Below are positions 1-6,203 of a DNA stretch of 9,660 bases, in pieces (the stretch's first letter is position 1; each line of letters starts with the position of its first letter). The notes beneath the pieces are model-generated. The model saw only the letters and a list, made by a program, of their open reading frames with translations, had not been told where the DNA came from and ran no database searches. The position numbers and the translations under genes were made by a program. Source of the stretch: Spirochaeta sp. (GTDB lineage Bacteria; Spirochaetota; Spirochaetia; Spirochaetales_E; Spirochaetaceae_B); assembly GCA_030590585.1 (NCBI GenBank), contig JAUUYD010000053.1, forward strand, positions 1-9,660. The letters are read 5' to 3'.

Positions 1-230
1 ACCCGAGCCCTTCATGCGGTGTCGAGGTTACAAAAGGCAAAGAGACCATGCTTGGAACAGGTCGAAGCACCGATGAGAAGCCGGGAAGCGGTGTATTCAT
101 TGAAGAAATGGTTAATATCGCCGAAAGCCGCGGAATACCCGATCTACCCGTGTTCGGCGTTCGCCGAATGCTGATTGGTGAGTCCGGCATGGAAGAGCGT
201 CTTGCAGAAGTCAAAAGGAAACTGTCATAG
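1..230 (+). CDS. TudS/DUF523-like desulfidase, C-terminal part (5' end outside window)
   Basis: The reading frame is open from the first base, so this is the 3' end of a longer gene. The visible 76 residues begin P-S-P-S-C-G-V-E-V-T-K-G. An S-P-S-C-G-V motif followed by a glycine-rich stretch and then G-V-F-I-E-E-M (about 30 residues further on) is what I recall from DUF523 and the related TudS/CD3072-type putative desulfidases, where the cysteine belongs to the iron-sulfur/active-site set. Such proteins remove sulfur from thiolated compounds such as thiouracil. The substrate here is unknown. A GTG-started regulator gene follows after 10 nt, so the two are probably co-transcribed. The ATG at 48 lies after the SPSCG motif and is internal. 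The family call is from memory of the motif in a fragment and is moderate. Confidence 0.55.
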   Translation, partial: PSPSCGVEVTKGKETMLGTGRSTDEKPGSGVFIEEMVNIAESRGIPDLPVFGVRRMLIGESGMEERLAEVKRKLS

Positions 231-240
231 GATCTGAAAA

Positions 241-789
241 GTGCGACACGCTGAAGGCAGTAACTCTATATACGATTTCTCTATTCTCAGGGTATTGAGA
301 AAATCGCAGGGATTCACTCTTCAGCAAATGACGAAAAGGACCGGCGTTTCCAGCGCAGTGATTTCCCGCCTGGAACGCAATCTCGCAAGCCCGGAGTTGG
401 AGACCCTATATCGATTAGCCAAGTGCTTCGACATGAATGCAACAGATCTGATGCAGCTGGCAGAATTGCGTACAACCGAACAGCAGAATGAAACGTCTCA
501 TCAGTCGGATATTTTCCGTTTCCGTACGGTCACATACGGAAACATGCGGGTTCTGTATGGCAAGGCAGATATTGGAGGACAGACCTCCAAACCCAGGATT
601 CACCAGGATCAGTACGAGTTATGCTGGGTCCTCAAAGGGAGAATTCGACTCACCCTTCCGCAGGTGACTTACGAGTTGGGGACAGGTGAGTCGGTTCAGT
701 TCGATTCAGTACTGCAGCATGTATACGAATCTGTGGAGGATGGGACAGAGTTGATCATTGTCCTCCTGAAAAAAGGCAACCGGTTCTAG
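241..789 (+). CDS. XRE-family HTH / cupin-domain transcriptional regulator
   Basis: This 182-residue protein has two domains. Residues 14-70 form a helix-turn-helix of the XRE/HTH_3 type (L-R-K-S-Q-G-F-T-L-Q-Q-M, then V-S-S-A-V-I-S-R-L-E-R, then P-E-L-E-T-L-Y-R-L-A). Residues 105-178 form a cupin: H121, E126 and G133 in the first motif (Y-E-L-C-W-V-L-K-G) and H160 in the second. The layout is that of small-molecule-responsive regulators in which the cupin binds an effector or metal. The start is GTG with a weak AGGA-like ribosome site overlapping the stop of the upstream desulfidase gene, and spacing of 10 nt suggests one operon. Its stop lies 13 nt from the stop of the convergent ROK gene, and I see no terminator hairpin between them. 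The ligand cannot be read from the sequence. It may regulate the desulfidase gene or the neighbouring transporter. Confidence 0.85.
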   Translation: MRHAEGSNSIYDFSILRVLRKSQGFTLQQMTKRTGVSSAVISRLERNLASPELETLYRLAKCFDMNATDLMQLAELRTTEQQNETSHQSDIFRFRTVTYGNMRVLYGKADIGGQTSKPRIHQDQYELCWVLKGRIRLTLPQVTYELGTGESVQFDSVLQHVYESVEDGTELIIVLLKKGNRF

Positions 790-802
790 TATTCTCGGCT
801 AC

Positions 803-1984
803 CTAAGGAAGGATCAGTTCCATTGCCCTTGGCCGTATCATCAGAGCCGCACCCAGAGCGCCGGCTTCGACGCCTAGGGAGGCCGGTTTAATCCGGGTAA
901 GTGACAAGGGCAGCCGCATAGCCCTGTATGCCACCTGCTCCCGGGTTTCTTCCACGAGGAGTCGGCTCCAACTCACCATGGGGCCTCCAAGAACAATGAC
1001 GTCCGGATCCAGCAGATTGATCAGGTTTCCCACGCTGATCGCCAGGTACCCGGCGATTTCCCGAACCACGCGCCTGAAAATCGGATGTCCCTCATCGGCG
1101 GCTCGGAGGACATACTCGGCGGTGAGTTCTTTCGGTTGGCTGGCTTCCCTATCTGCCATGGTCATGGCGCGATGTCGGACGGAATCTTCGGAGATGAGTG
1201 CCTGAAGGCAGCCCCGGTTACCGCAGGGACAGGGCGGCCCATCGGGCACGACGGTGTTGTGGCCGAGCTCGCCCGCGAAAGTATTGCTGCCCGTAATGAG
1301 CGTGCCGTTGACGACTATCCCCGCTGTTACGCCGAGGCCGATATGGATGTACACGAGATTGGGAATATACCCTTCAAGCGTGAGCCATGCCTCGGCCAGG
1401 GCGCTGGTTTTGCTTCGGTTGGTCATAGCTGTCTCGAGATTCAGGCGGGACGAGACCATGTCCCCGAATGGAACGTTCTGCCAGCCGAGGTTTACCGAAC
1501 TGTGGATGAATCCCTTGTTCATGTCGATGAGCCCCGGGGCGCCCAGACCGAGGATTCCGGGTACGCGCCGGTCCTTCATCGCCGGAGTAATCCGTCGGTA
1601 TACCGCATCAAGGGCGTCCACAGCTGCTTCCGGTGAGTTCTCCTTCATCGTCTGCCGCTCTTCGGCCACGGGCTTCCCTGTCATGTCCAGCAGGCACATA
1701 ATCCAGGTCCAATCGGCCATGGCTGCTCCGAGGGTATATGCCGACGAAGCGGCCAGCCGAACCATCAGGGGCCGCCGGCCGCCGGTGGAACTTCCGTAAC
1801 CGGCCTCTTCGACAAGACCGTAGTCCGTCAGTGCAGCCAGAGCCTGGTTGACCGCCGCACGGCTCAACTGTGTCCTGCGGGCCAATTCAGCACGAGGCAG
1901 ATTCTGCTCATCGACAAGCGTTCGGAGCACGAGCGATAGAGATGAGCGGCGGCTCGGGCTTGAACCACGATTCGGCTTGGTCAT
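803..1984 (-). CDS. ROK-family transcriptional repressor (NagC/XylR type)
   Basis: The protein has 393 residues from the ATG at 1984. A TTG at 2002 would add six residues. Neither start has a clear Shine-Dalgarno site. An N-terminal winged helix (about residues 14-62, with L-A-R-R-T-Q-L-S-R-A-A-V-N-Q-A-L) is followed by a ROK sugar-kinase-like domain. The domain shows G-L-G-A-P-G-L-I-D, an E239-L-G-H242 motif and the zinc knuckle C252-P-C-G-N-R-G-C259. The usual catalytic Asp of the N-D-A motif is replaced by Arg190 (N-R-S-K-T-S-A-L-A-E), so kinase activity is unlikely. The motif after the last cysteine reads C-L-Q where C-x-E is common. This fits a sugar- or sugar-acid-sensing repressor. It is divergent from the TTT transporter operon and shares a 200-bp intergenic region containing an inverted repeat, so it is the natural candidate regulator of that operon and of itself. 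Confidence 0.88.
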   Translation of the reverse strand: MTKPNRGSSPSRRSSLSLVLRTLVDEQNLPRAELARRTQLSRAAVNQALAALTDYGLVEEAGYGSSTGGRRPLMVRLAASSAYTLGAAMADWTWIMCLLDMTGKPVAEERQTMKENSPEAAVDALDAVYRRITPAMKDRRVPGILGLGAPGLIDMNKGFIHSSVNLGWQNVPFGDMVSSRLNLETAMTNRSKTSALAEAWLTLEGYIPNLVYIHIGLGVTAGIVVNGTLITGSNTFAGELGHNTVVPDGPPCPCGNRGCLQALISEDSVRHRAMTMADREASQPKELTAEYVLRAADEGHPIFRRVVREIAGYLAISVGNLINLLDPDVIVLGGPMVSWSRLLVEETREQVAYRAMRLPLSLTRIKPASLGVEAGALGAALMIRPRAMELILP

Positions 1985-2037
1985 ACTTTCAGGATATCTC
2001 AATTGGCGACTTTGTAAAGATATTTATCAAAAGATGC

Positions 2038-2063
2038 TCTTGAATTCATAGAAAGATTCAAGA
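2038..2063. promoter_or_regulatory. Inverted repeat, candidate ROK operator
   Basis: TCTTGAAT (2038-2045) and ATTCAAGA (2056-2063) are perfect 8-bp inverted arms around a 10-nt spacer. The element lies between the divergent ROK repressor gene and the tctC-like gene, about 25 nt upstream of the -35 box of the transporter promoter and close to where the repressor gene's own promoter should be. No coding region or terminator role explains it. It does not match the Mlc, NagC or XylR consensus operators I know, so the assignment to the ROK protein is inference from position. Confidence 0.45.
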
Positions 2064-2087
2064 ATTATTGGAGCTTTTTTATTCTAT

Positions 2088-2117
2088 TTGACAAATCATC
2101 TTTGCACCGAGTATTCT
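2088..2117 (+). promoter_or_regulatory. Sigma70-like promoter of the TTT transporter operon
   Basis: A perfect TTGACA (2088-2093) is separated by 18 nt from TATTCT (2112-2117), which matches TATAAT at four of six positions. The predicted start near 2124 leaves a leader of about 74 nt before the tctC-like ATG. That leader holds a small hairpin at 2167-2182. The run of T and A before the -35 box (2075-2090) is typical of promoter regions. Confidence 0.55.
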
Positions 2118-2166
2118 GCTCAACAGTTGATCTTGGTAACATTTGTTGCCGATCATTCAGCACATA

Positions 2167-2182
2167 CCTGCCAAAAGGCAGG
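2167..2182 (+). other. Leader hairpin just upstream of the tctC ribosome binding site
   Basis: CCTGCC (2167-2172), an AAAA loop, and GGCAGG (2177-2182) form a perfect 6-bp GC-rich stem. It ends 3 nt before the strong AAGGAGAG ribosome site (2186-2193) of the next gene. It has no T tract, so it is not an intrinsic terminator. It could stabilise the mRNA 5' end or affect ribosome access. Confidence 0.4.
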
Positions 2183-2197
2183 AACAAGGAGAGTTCT

Positions 2198-3172
2198 ATG
2201 AAGAAAATTATGGTAGTTGTCCTGGGTCTTTCGATCCTTGCCGGAGCGTTCGCTAACGGCTCGGCCGATGAAGAATCCACTTATCCCGATCGTAATGTCC
2301 GGATCATCATTCCATGGTCCGTTGGCGGCATGACCGACATACTCACCCGGCCCATCGCCAAATGGCTCGAGGATTACTTTGGTGTACCTTTCGTCGTTGA
2401 GAACAAGCCCGGCGGCGGCGGCGTAGTCGGATCCCTCGAAATCGAAAATTCCAAGAACGACGGCTACATCATCGGCACAACGTCAATGTCCACTGTTTCC
2501 GCCCAGTATATCGCTCCCGTGGCCCCGGATATTGATAACACCGAGCTCATCGCCCAGGTCATCTCAATCCCCGGCACAATCGTGGTGAAATCCGACAGTC
2601 CGTTCAAAACCCTGGCCGAACTGATTGCCTACGCCAAGGCAAACCCTGGTGATCTCACCATTTCGAATTCGGGAAACGGCGCCAGCGCTCATATCCACGC
2701 TCTCACTTTTGAAGCCCGTGCCGGCATTGAATTGAATCACATCCCTTATCTCGGCTACGCCGAAGCAGTTACTGCACTACTGGCGGGCAACGTCGATTTC
2801 ACCAACATCCCTCTTCCGGACGTAGCTCCTTATGTGGAAAGCGGCGAACTGCGCATGCTCGCCCTTGCTTCTGCCGAGCGGCATCCGAGTTATCCCGACG
2901 TACCCACACTTCGTGAGCAGGGCGTCGACGCAGTATTGGGCAATTACTCCGGTTTTCTTGCACCAAAGGGAACACCCCAGGAATATCTCGACATCCTCGA
3001 AGATGCTATCGGCAAGGCCATTGCCGATCCTGAGATCCAGAAATTCCTGCTTGGTGCCGGATTCCAGCCGGTATTCGCGGGTCAGGTTGAATTTGCAAAG
3101 ATTGTTGATGACGCGAAAGACCAGCTCGATTATCTGGTGAATGACCTTGGATTAGAATTCGTCGACGATTGA
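2198..3172 (+). CDS. tctC: Tripartite tricarboxylate transporter substrate-binding protein (TctC/Bug family)
   Basis: This is the periplasmic receptor of the TTT transport system, 324 residues from the ATG at 2198, chosen because AAGGAGAG lies 4 nt before it. An in-frame upstream ATG-less extension to 2102 has no such site. Residues 1-20 form a signal peptide (M-K-K, hydrophobic core, probable cleavage after A-F-A). No lipobox cysteine is present. The mature part shows the Bug-family pattern: I-I-I-P-W-S-V-G-G-M-T-D at 36-47, V-V-E-N-K-P-G-G-G-G at 66-75, G-N-G-A-S-A-H near 159-165, H-I-P-Y-L-G-Y-A-E-A at 181-190 and L-A-G-N-V-D-F at 195-201. Length matches the family. These receptors bind carboxylates such as citrate, tartrate or terephthalate. 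The ligand here cannot be told. It heads an operon with the two membrane subunits and is followed by a hairpin that likely favours its own expression. Confidence 0.93.
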   Translation: MKKIMVVVLGLSILAGAFANGSADEESTYPDRNVRIIIPWSVGGMTDILTRPIAKWLEDYFGVPFVVENKPGGGGVVGSLEIENSKNDGYIIGTTSMSTVSAQYIAPVAPDIDNTELIAQVISIPGTIVVKSDSPFKTLAELIAYAKANPGDLTISNSGNGASAHIHALTFEARAGIELNHIPYLGYAEAVTALLAGNVDFTNIPLPDVAPYVESGELRMLALASAERHPSYPDVPTLREQGVDAVLGNYSGFLAPKGTPQEYLDILEDAIGKAIADPEIQKFLLGAGFQPVFAGQVEFAKIVDDAKDQLDYLVNDLGLEFVDD

Positions 3173-3191
3173 TTAAGTTATACTGACGAAT

Positions 3192-3226
3192 AGACGGCCC
3201 CGGGGGTTGAGCCTTCGGGGCCGTTT
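3192..3226 (+). terminator. Intercistronic GC-rich hairpin, partial terminator between tctC and tctB
   Basis: ACGGCCCCG (3194-3202) pairs perfectly with CGGGGCCGT (3216-3224), with a 13-nt loop and a possible extension by A-T and G-T pairs. Only TTT follows before A residues, so the T tract is short. Lying between the binding-protein gene and the membrane-subunit genes of one operon, it most likely causes partial termination or protects the tctC message from 3' decay, giving an excess of receptor. Confidence 0.65.
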
Positions 3227-3243
3227 AAATAAGGGGGCTTCTG

Positions 3244-3759
3244 ATGACCGTTCAGAGACGAGATATCATTTCCGGCACCGTGTTCGGCGTAGGTGCAGCG
3301 GTCTTGTTCGTCTATGCATCGGGATTTCCGGTACGGGAAGGACATGCCGCCGGGGTGAGTCCGGGCTTCTATCCCAGGATCGTGGCCGCCATCCTCATGC
3401 TTCTCTCGGTCATTCAGATCTCCGGGGCCGTACTGGCCGATATACGAAACCGCCGGGCCGATGGTAAAAATGCCGGCGAAATTATGCCGAATTTCTGGAA
3501 AAACAAGAACACCTTCACGCTTTTCTGCATAACCCTTGCAGCACTGATCGCATATCCCTTCGTGATGCGGCTGATCGGGTTCGCCTTCACCGGATTCCTC
3601 TTCCTCCTCACGTTAATCCTTGCCCTCTCAGACGGATACCGGAAAGGGAGGCAGCTCGCCTTCATTGGCGGCATCACCGTGGGGATCACCCTCATCACCT
3701 ACCTGGTTTTCCGGCTCTTTCTGAAGGTCCCCTTCCCTGCCGGAATCATCTGGTTCTAG
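3244..3759 (+). CDS. tctB: TTT transporter small membrane subunit (TctB family)
   Basis: A 171-residue hydrophobic protein with predicted membrane segments near residues 8-26, 43-65, 91-107, 112-130 and 138-158. The G-V-S-P-G-F-Y-P-R-I-V-A-A-I-L segment at 37-51 is the conserved TctB signature (G-P-G-F-F-P-R type) that precedes the second helix. Length fits the family's usual 140-180 residues. An AAGGGGG ribosome site sits about 7 nt before the ATG. It stands between tctC-like and tctA-like genes and its stop codon overlaps the ribosome site of tctA. TctB is the poorly conserved small subunit of the inner-membrane complex that couples uptake of the receptor-bound carboxylate to an ion gradient. 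Confidence 0.9.
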   Translation: MTVQRRDIISGTVFGVGAAVLFVYASGFPVREGHAAGVSPGFYPRIVAAILMLLSVIQISGAVLADIRNRRADGKNAGEIMPNFWKNKNTFTLFCITLAALIAYPFVMRLIGFAFTGFLFLLTLILALSDGYRKGRQLAFIGGITVGITLITYLVFRLFLKVPFPAGIIWF

Positions 3760-3768
3760 GAGCCTGAC

Positions 3769-5265
3769 ATGGAACTTTCTTTTGACCTGTACCTCGAAGG
3801 CCTGCGATTCTTTGCCAACCCCCTCATGTTCGCCTATTCCTTATTCGGCGTTTTTGTAGGCATTGTCTTCGGCGCTCTACCCGGACTCACAGCTACCATG
3901 ACCATCGCCGTATTCATCCCCTTCACATTCGGTGTCCCGGCCGTCGAATCCTTCGCCTTTCTCCTCGGTCTCTACTCGGGCGCCGTCTACGGTGGTTCGG
4001 TGTCCGCCATTTTAATCAACATCCCGGGCACGCCCAGTGCCATTGCCACAGGACTCGACGGATACCCGATGTGCCAGCAGGGCCGGGCCGGGGAGGCAAT
4101 CGGGATATCTACCATTGCCTCGGGGCTCGGCGGTTTCTTCAGTGTCCTGATCCTGGCTTTCGCGGCTCCGTTCATCGCAAGTATTGCATTGAAATTCAGC
4201 GCAGAAGAATACGTTGGCATCACCCTGATCGGGTTGAGTATCATCGCCATTATCTCCCCGGGCTCCACCATTAAGGGGCTGATGGCCGGCACCTTGGGCC
4301 TCATCATCGGCACCGTTGGTCTGGACCCCATCGGGAGCTACCCGCGGATGATCTTCAACACGCCCGAGCTCTATGACGGTGTAAGCACGATCCCGGTAAT
4401 GATTGGGATGTACGGCCTGTCGGAGATGCTCATTCAGATATCTGATGAGAAGCATATCATCATCGTCACACAGAAGCTTAAGAATGTGCTTCCGTCTCTC
4501 AAGAAGGTGATTCGCCTGATCCCGACGATCCTGCGTTCCTCCGTCATCGGCGTCATCATCGGTGCAGTACCTGCGGCGGGTGGATCCATCGCCTCTCTGG
4601 TGGCTTACGGCCAGGAAAAGCGATTCTCAAAGAAGAAGGATCTGCTCGGTACCGGTATTGCCGAAGGTGTCGCTGCCCCTGAAGCGGCCAATAATGCCAG
4701 CACAGGCGGCGCCCTCATCCCGATGATGACTCTGGGTATTCCCGGCGACCCGATGACGGCAGTTCTGATGGGCGGACTCATCATCCAGGGGCTGAGACCC
4801 GGACCGATGCTTTTCAGAGAGCAGATGCCGTTCGTCTCGTCCATCTTCATCAGCCTCTTGATCTCGGTGGTCTTCATGACCATCCTGGGATTGGCGGGAG
4901 CCCGCTGGTTTTCCCGGCTCATCAGCACGCCAAAACGTTTCTTGATACCCAGTATTCTTTTGTTCTGTCTCATTGGTTCCTATTCCATCGGTAACTCGAT
5001 GTTCGACATCGGCGTTCTTATCATCAGCGGAATTGTCGGTTTTGCCCTGAGGAAAAGCGGATTCCCTGTTGCGCCTGTTATCCTGGGTCTCATACTGGGC
5101 CCGATGTTCGAGACCAATATGCGCAGGTCTTTGATGCTGTCTAAAGGGAGCTGGACGACATTCTTCACCCGGCCAATCAGCCTGGCTTTCTTACTGGTCG
5201 CTCTGTTCATCCTGGCCGGCCCTCCACTGATGGCGCTGTTCGGCAGGAAAAAAGGGCGCGAATAA
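3769..5265 (+). CDS. tctA: TTT transporter large membrane subunit (TctA family)
   Basis: A 498-residue polytopic inner-membrane protein and the most conserved part of the system. The TctA signature G-A-L-P-G-L-T-A-T-M is at 35-44. A second family block, G-G-S-V-S-A-I-L-I-N-I-P-G-T-P-S (75-90), runs into A-I-A-T-G-L-D-G-Y-P. In the second half the related block G-I-P-G-D-P-M-T-A-V-L-M-G-G and G-L-R-P-G-P repeats the P-G loop of the inverted half. Length matches the usual ~500. AGGAG overlapping the tctB stop codon provides the ribosome site 5-6 nt before ATG, so the two are translationally close. It forms the permeation path for the substrate delivered by the TctC-like receptor. The protein ends with a short basic tail (G-R-K-K-G-R-E). 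Confidence 0.95.
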   Translation: MELSFDLYLEGLRFFANPLMFAYSLFGVFVGIVFGALPGLTATMTIAVFIPFTFGVPAVESFAFLLGLYSGAVYGGSVSAILINIPGTPSAIATGLDGYPMCQQGRAGEAIGISTIASGLGGFFSVLILAFAAPFIASIALKFSAEEYVGITLIGLSIIAIISPGSTIKGLMAGTLGLIIGTVGLDPIGSYPRMIFNTPELYDGVSTIPVMIGMYGLSEMLIQISDEKHIIIVTQKLKNVLPSLKKVIRLIPTILRSSVIGVIIGAVPAAGGSIASLVAYGQEKRFSKKKDLLGTGIAEGVAAPEAANNASTGGALIPMMTLGIPGDPMTAVLMGGLIIQGLRPGPMLFREQMPFVSSIFISLLISVVFMTILGLAGARWFSRLISTPKRFLIPSILLFCLIGSYSIGNSMFDIGVLIISGIVGFALRKSGFPVAPVILGLILGPMFETNMRRSLMLSKGSWTTFFTRPISLAFLLVALFILAGPPLMALFGRKKGRE

Positions 5266-5587
5266 CATTGTTGTCAGGAATGGCCGCTCATCCTTGAAGA
5301 GGTCAGCAGGTCTTTATCTCAAATTCAACAGCAACAGCAGGTTTCTCATTGACTGTATCACATCACTCCTTAAATTGCATTTGTAAAAGATATGACAAAG
5401 CAGAATTTGGGCGAAGCCCCGGAGGAGAAAAATCCCATTTTGCTCCGGAGCAGATGAACATCTGTTTAACGAAAAATCCAGTCTGAACCCCTGAGAAAAT
5501 TCATCTGAAGTGCACGACGTGCTTCAGATGGCCATAGAATACCGGGAAACGATACCAAAAACTACTTTTTAAAAAACAACGGAAAAA
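5266..5587. other. Gene-free, hairpin-rich interval between convergent operons
   Basis: I see no credible gene in these ~320 bases. The first 130 bases have no clear feature except a short CAACAGCAACAGCAG run (5326-5340). From 5409 to 5464 three small hairpins follow one another on the plus strand: GGGC/GCCC (5409-5419), GGAG-AAAAT/ATTTT-CTCC with one mismatch (5424-5446), and CAGAT/ATCTG (5451-5464) followed by TTT. The last could terminate the transporter operon. A fourth and larger hairpin at 5502-5530 serves the opposite strand and is listed separately. Composition is more AT-rich than the flanking transporter genes. Confidence 0.5.
5494..5530 (-). terminator. Intrinsic terminator of the minus-strand Tudor/Rossmann-remnant unit
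   Basis: On the minus strand CATCTGAA (5530-5523) pairs with TTCAGATG (5509-5502). A 4-bp inner stem GCAC/GTGC with loop GTC continues the hairpin beyond a 2-nt bulge. It is followed by AATTTTCT (5501-5494), a modest T tract in the minus direction only. It lies about 58 nt downstream of the stop of the broken Rossmann gene, the right place for the end of that transcription unit. Confidence 0.6.
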
Positions 5588-5746
5588 TCAAACAAGCATA
5601 ACAATGGTGATACATCCTTCGAACCGAGCGAGTTTCTTCACGCTCTTTTCCCGGCACACTCCCACTACCCCATAACCCCTCTCAAGGGCATGTTCCACCA
5701 TATACTGCCCGAGTTTTCCGGAAGCTCCGACGATGCAGACTTTCAC
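5588..5746 (-). pseudogene. 5' remnant of an NAD(P)-binding Rossmann-fold (NmrA/SDR-like) gene
   Basis: Not long enough to be a whole gene: 52 codons from a GTG at 5746 to TGA at 5588. The peptide begins M-K-V-C-I-V-G-A-S-G-K-L-G-Q-Y, an almost ideal first beta strand and G-x-x-G-x-x-G dinucleotide-binding loop of the extended-SDR/NAD(P)H-binding (NmrA-like) kind. It continues with an amphipathic helix, then Y-G-V-V-G-V-C-R at the end of the second strand, where NADP-type enzymes carry the Arg. It stops after C-I-T-I-V-M-L-V. Family members run 200-300 residues, so at least three quarters of the protein is missing. No continuation is recognisable downstream before the terminator at 5494-5530. 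GGAG in the end of the upstream gene gives a ribosome site, and the start lies 2 nt after that gene's stop. I infer a deletion or insertion with decay. A translated micro-Rossmann peptide is possible but unlikely. Confidence 0.7.
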
Positions 5747-5748
5747 TT

Positions 5749-6117
5749 TTACTCCATTCTTACATGTGCGATGGTAGTGAACTCTTCATCTCCATCATCG
5801 TAAAGGACATGAATGGCATCTTTAACACGCTTTCGGACCGTTCCGGGATAATACGTAAAATCCCCCTCCCAGCGGCATTCCACCCGGGAGCCGGCATCAA
5901 TATCCTCGGGTCTGAGAAGATCAGCATCAAGCCACTCCCTGTCGAAATCATCAAATATAACGAAGTAATTGTCCGCTTCGATAAGGATGACAGTTGTCGG
6001 ATAGAAGTAGGTATCACCGGACCAATCGGCCATTACCCTGTCTCCGATATCGAAGGCCTGGAGGGCCGTCAGGCTGAGGAAGAGCAGGAACAGCACCATC
6101 AATAAGTTCTTTTTCAT
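5749..6117 (-). CDS. Small secreted protein with two tandem Tudor-like repeats
   Basis: A 122-residue protein. Residues 1-21 are a clear signal peptide (M-K-K-N, a Leu-rich core, probable cleavage after L-Q-A). The rest is two similar ~46-residue units, 24-70 and 75-120. Each begins G-D/S-R-V, has W-x-G-D (W32-S-G-D and W83-E-G-D), Y-P-x-T-V (Y39 and Y90) and a D-D-x-D/G-D-x-E-(W/F) segment. That is the pattern of Tudor/Agenet-like barrels (V-x-A-x-W-x-D-x-x-Y-Y-P-A-x-V ... V-x-F-D-D-G). In eukaryotes such domains bind methylated residues. An exported bacterial pair has no role I can name, but could bind peptides or cell-wall polymers. An AAGGGGA ribosome site precedes the ATG. A weak promoter (TTGCGA, 17 nt, TACTCT; 6164-6136) may serve it. 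It was probably co-transcribed with the Rossmann gene now broken downstream. Confidence 0.8.
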   Translation of the reverse strand: MKKNLLMVLFLLFLSLTALQAFDIGDRVMADWSGDTYFYPTTVILIEADNYFVIFDDFDREWLDADLLRPEDIDAGSRVECRWEGDFTYYPGTVRKRVKDAIHVLYDDGDEEFTTIAHVRME

Positions 6118-6167
6118 AATAATCCCCTTGGGGAAAGAGTAGCTTCCGGGATGGGGAATCGCAAGCC

Positions 6168-6203
6168 TTGATAATAAGAAACGATATCATTATGATACCG
6201 GTA
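6168..6203 (+). promoter_or_regulatory. Toxin-antitoxin promoter with operator palindrome; leaderless start
   Basis: TTGATA (6168-6173) and TATGAT (6191-6196) are spaced by exactly 17 nt and each matches the sigma70 consensus at five of six positions. The expected start, 7 nt after the -10 box, is the A of the antitoxin ATG at 6203. No Shine-Dalgarno site precedes that ATG, which supports a leaderless message. A perfect palindrome TATCAT-T-ATGATA (6185-6197) covers the -10 box. That is where a ribbon-helix-helix antitoxin, alone or with its toxin, would bind to repress its own operon. Confidence 0.65.

Noticed and set aside
48..230. ATG-started 60-codon frame as a stand-alone small gene
   Set aside because: The same frame is open to the window edge and the SPSCG motif lies before this ATG, so it is the tail of a longer gene.
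1085..1799. Two long plus-strand frames (1085-1636 and 1254-1799)
   Set aside because: They lie opposite the well-supported ROK gene, show no recognisable motif and are explained by its GC-rich codon use.
2102..2197. N-terminal extension of the tctC-like protein from 2102
   Set aside because: It would run through the promoter -10 box and the leader hairpin, and the signal peptide begins at 2198 after a strong ribosome site.
4012..4455. 147-codon minus-strand frame inside tctA
   Set aside because: It is a shadow of tctA with low-complexity composition and no motif.
5278..5352. Short plus-strand frame ending in a Gln-rich tail after tctA
   Set aside because: It has no start codon or ribosome site, and the CAACAGCAACAGCAG run alone is too short to mean a repeat expansion or a gene remnant.
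5764..6105. 113-codon plus-strand frame opposite the Tudor-like gene
   Set aside because: The minus strand has a signal peptide, an internal repeat and a ribosome site; the plus-strand product has no such support.
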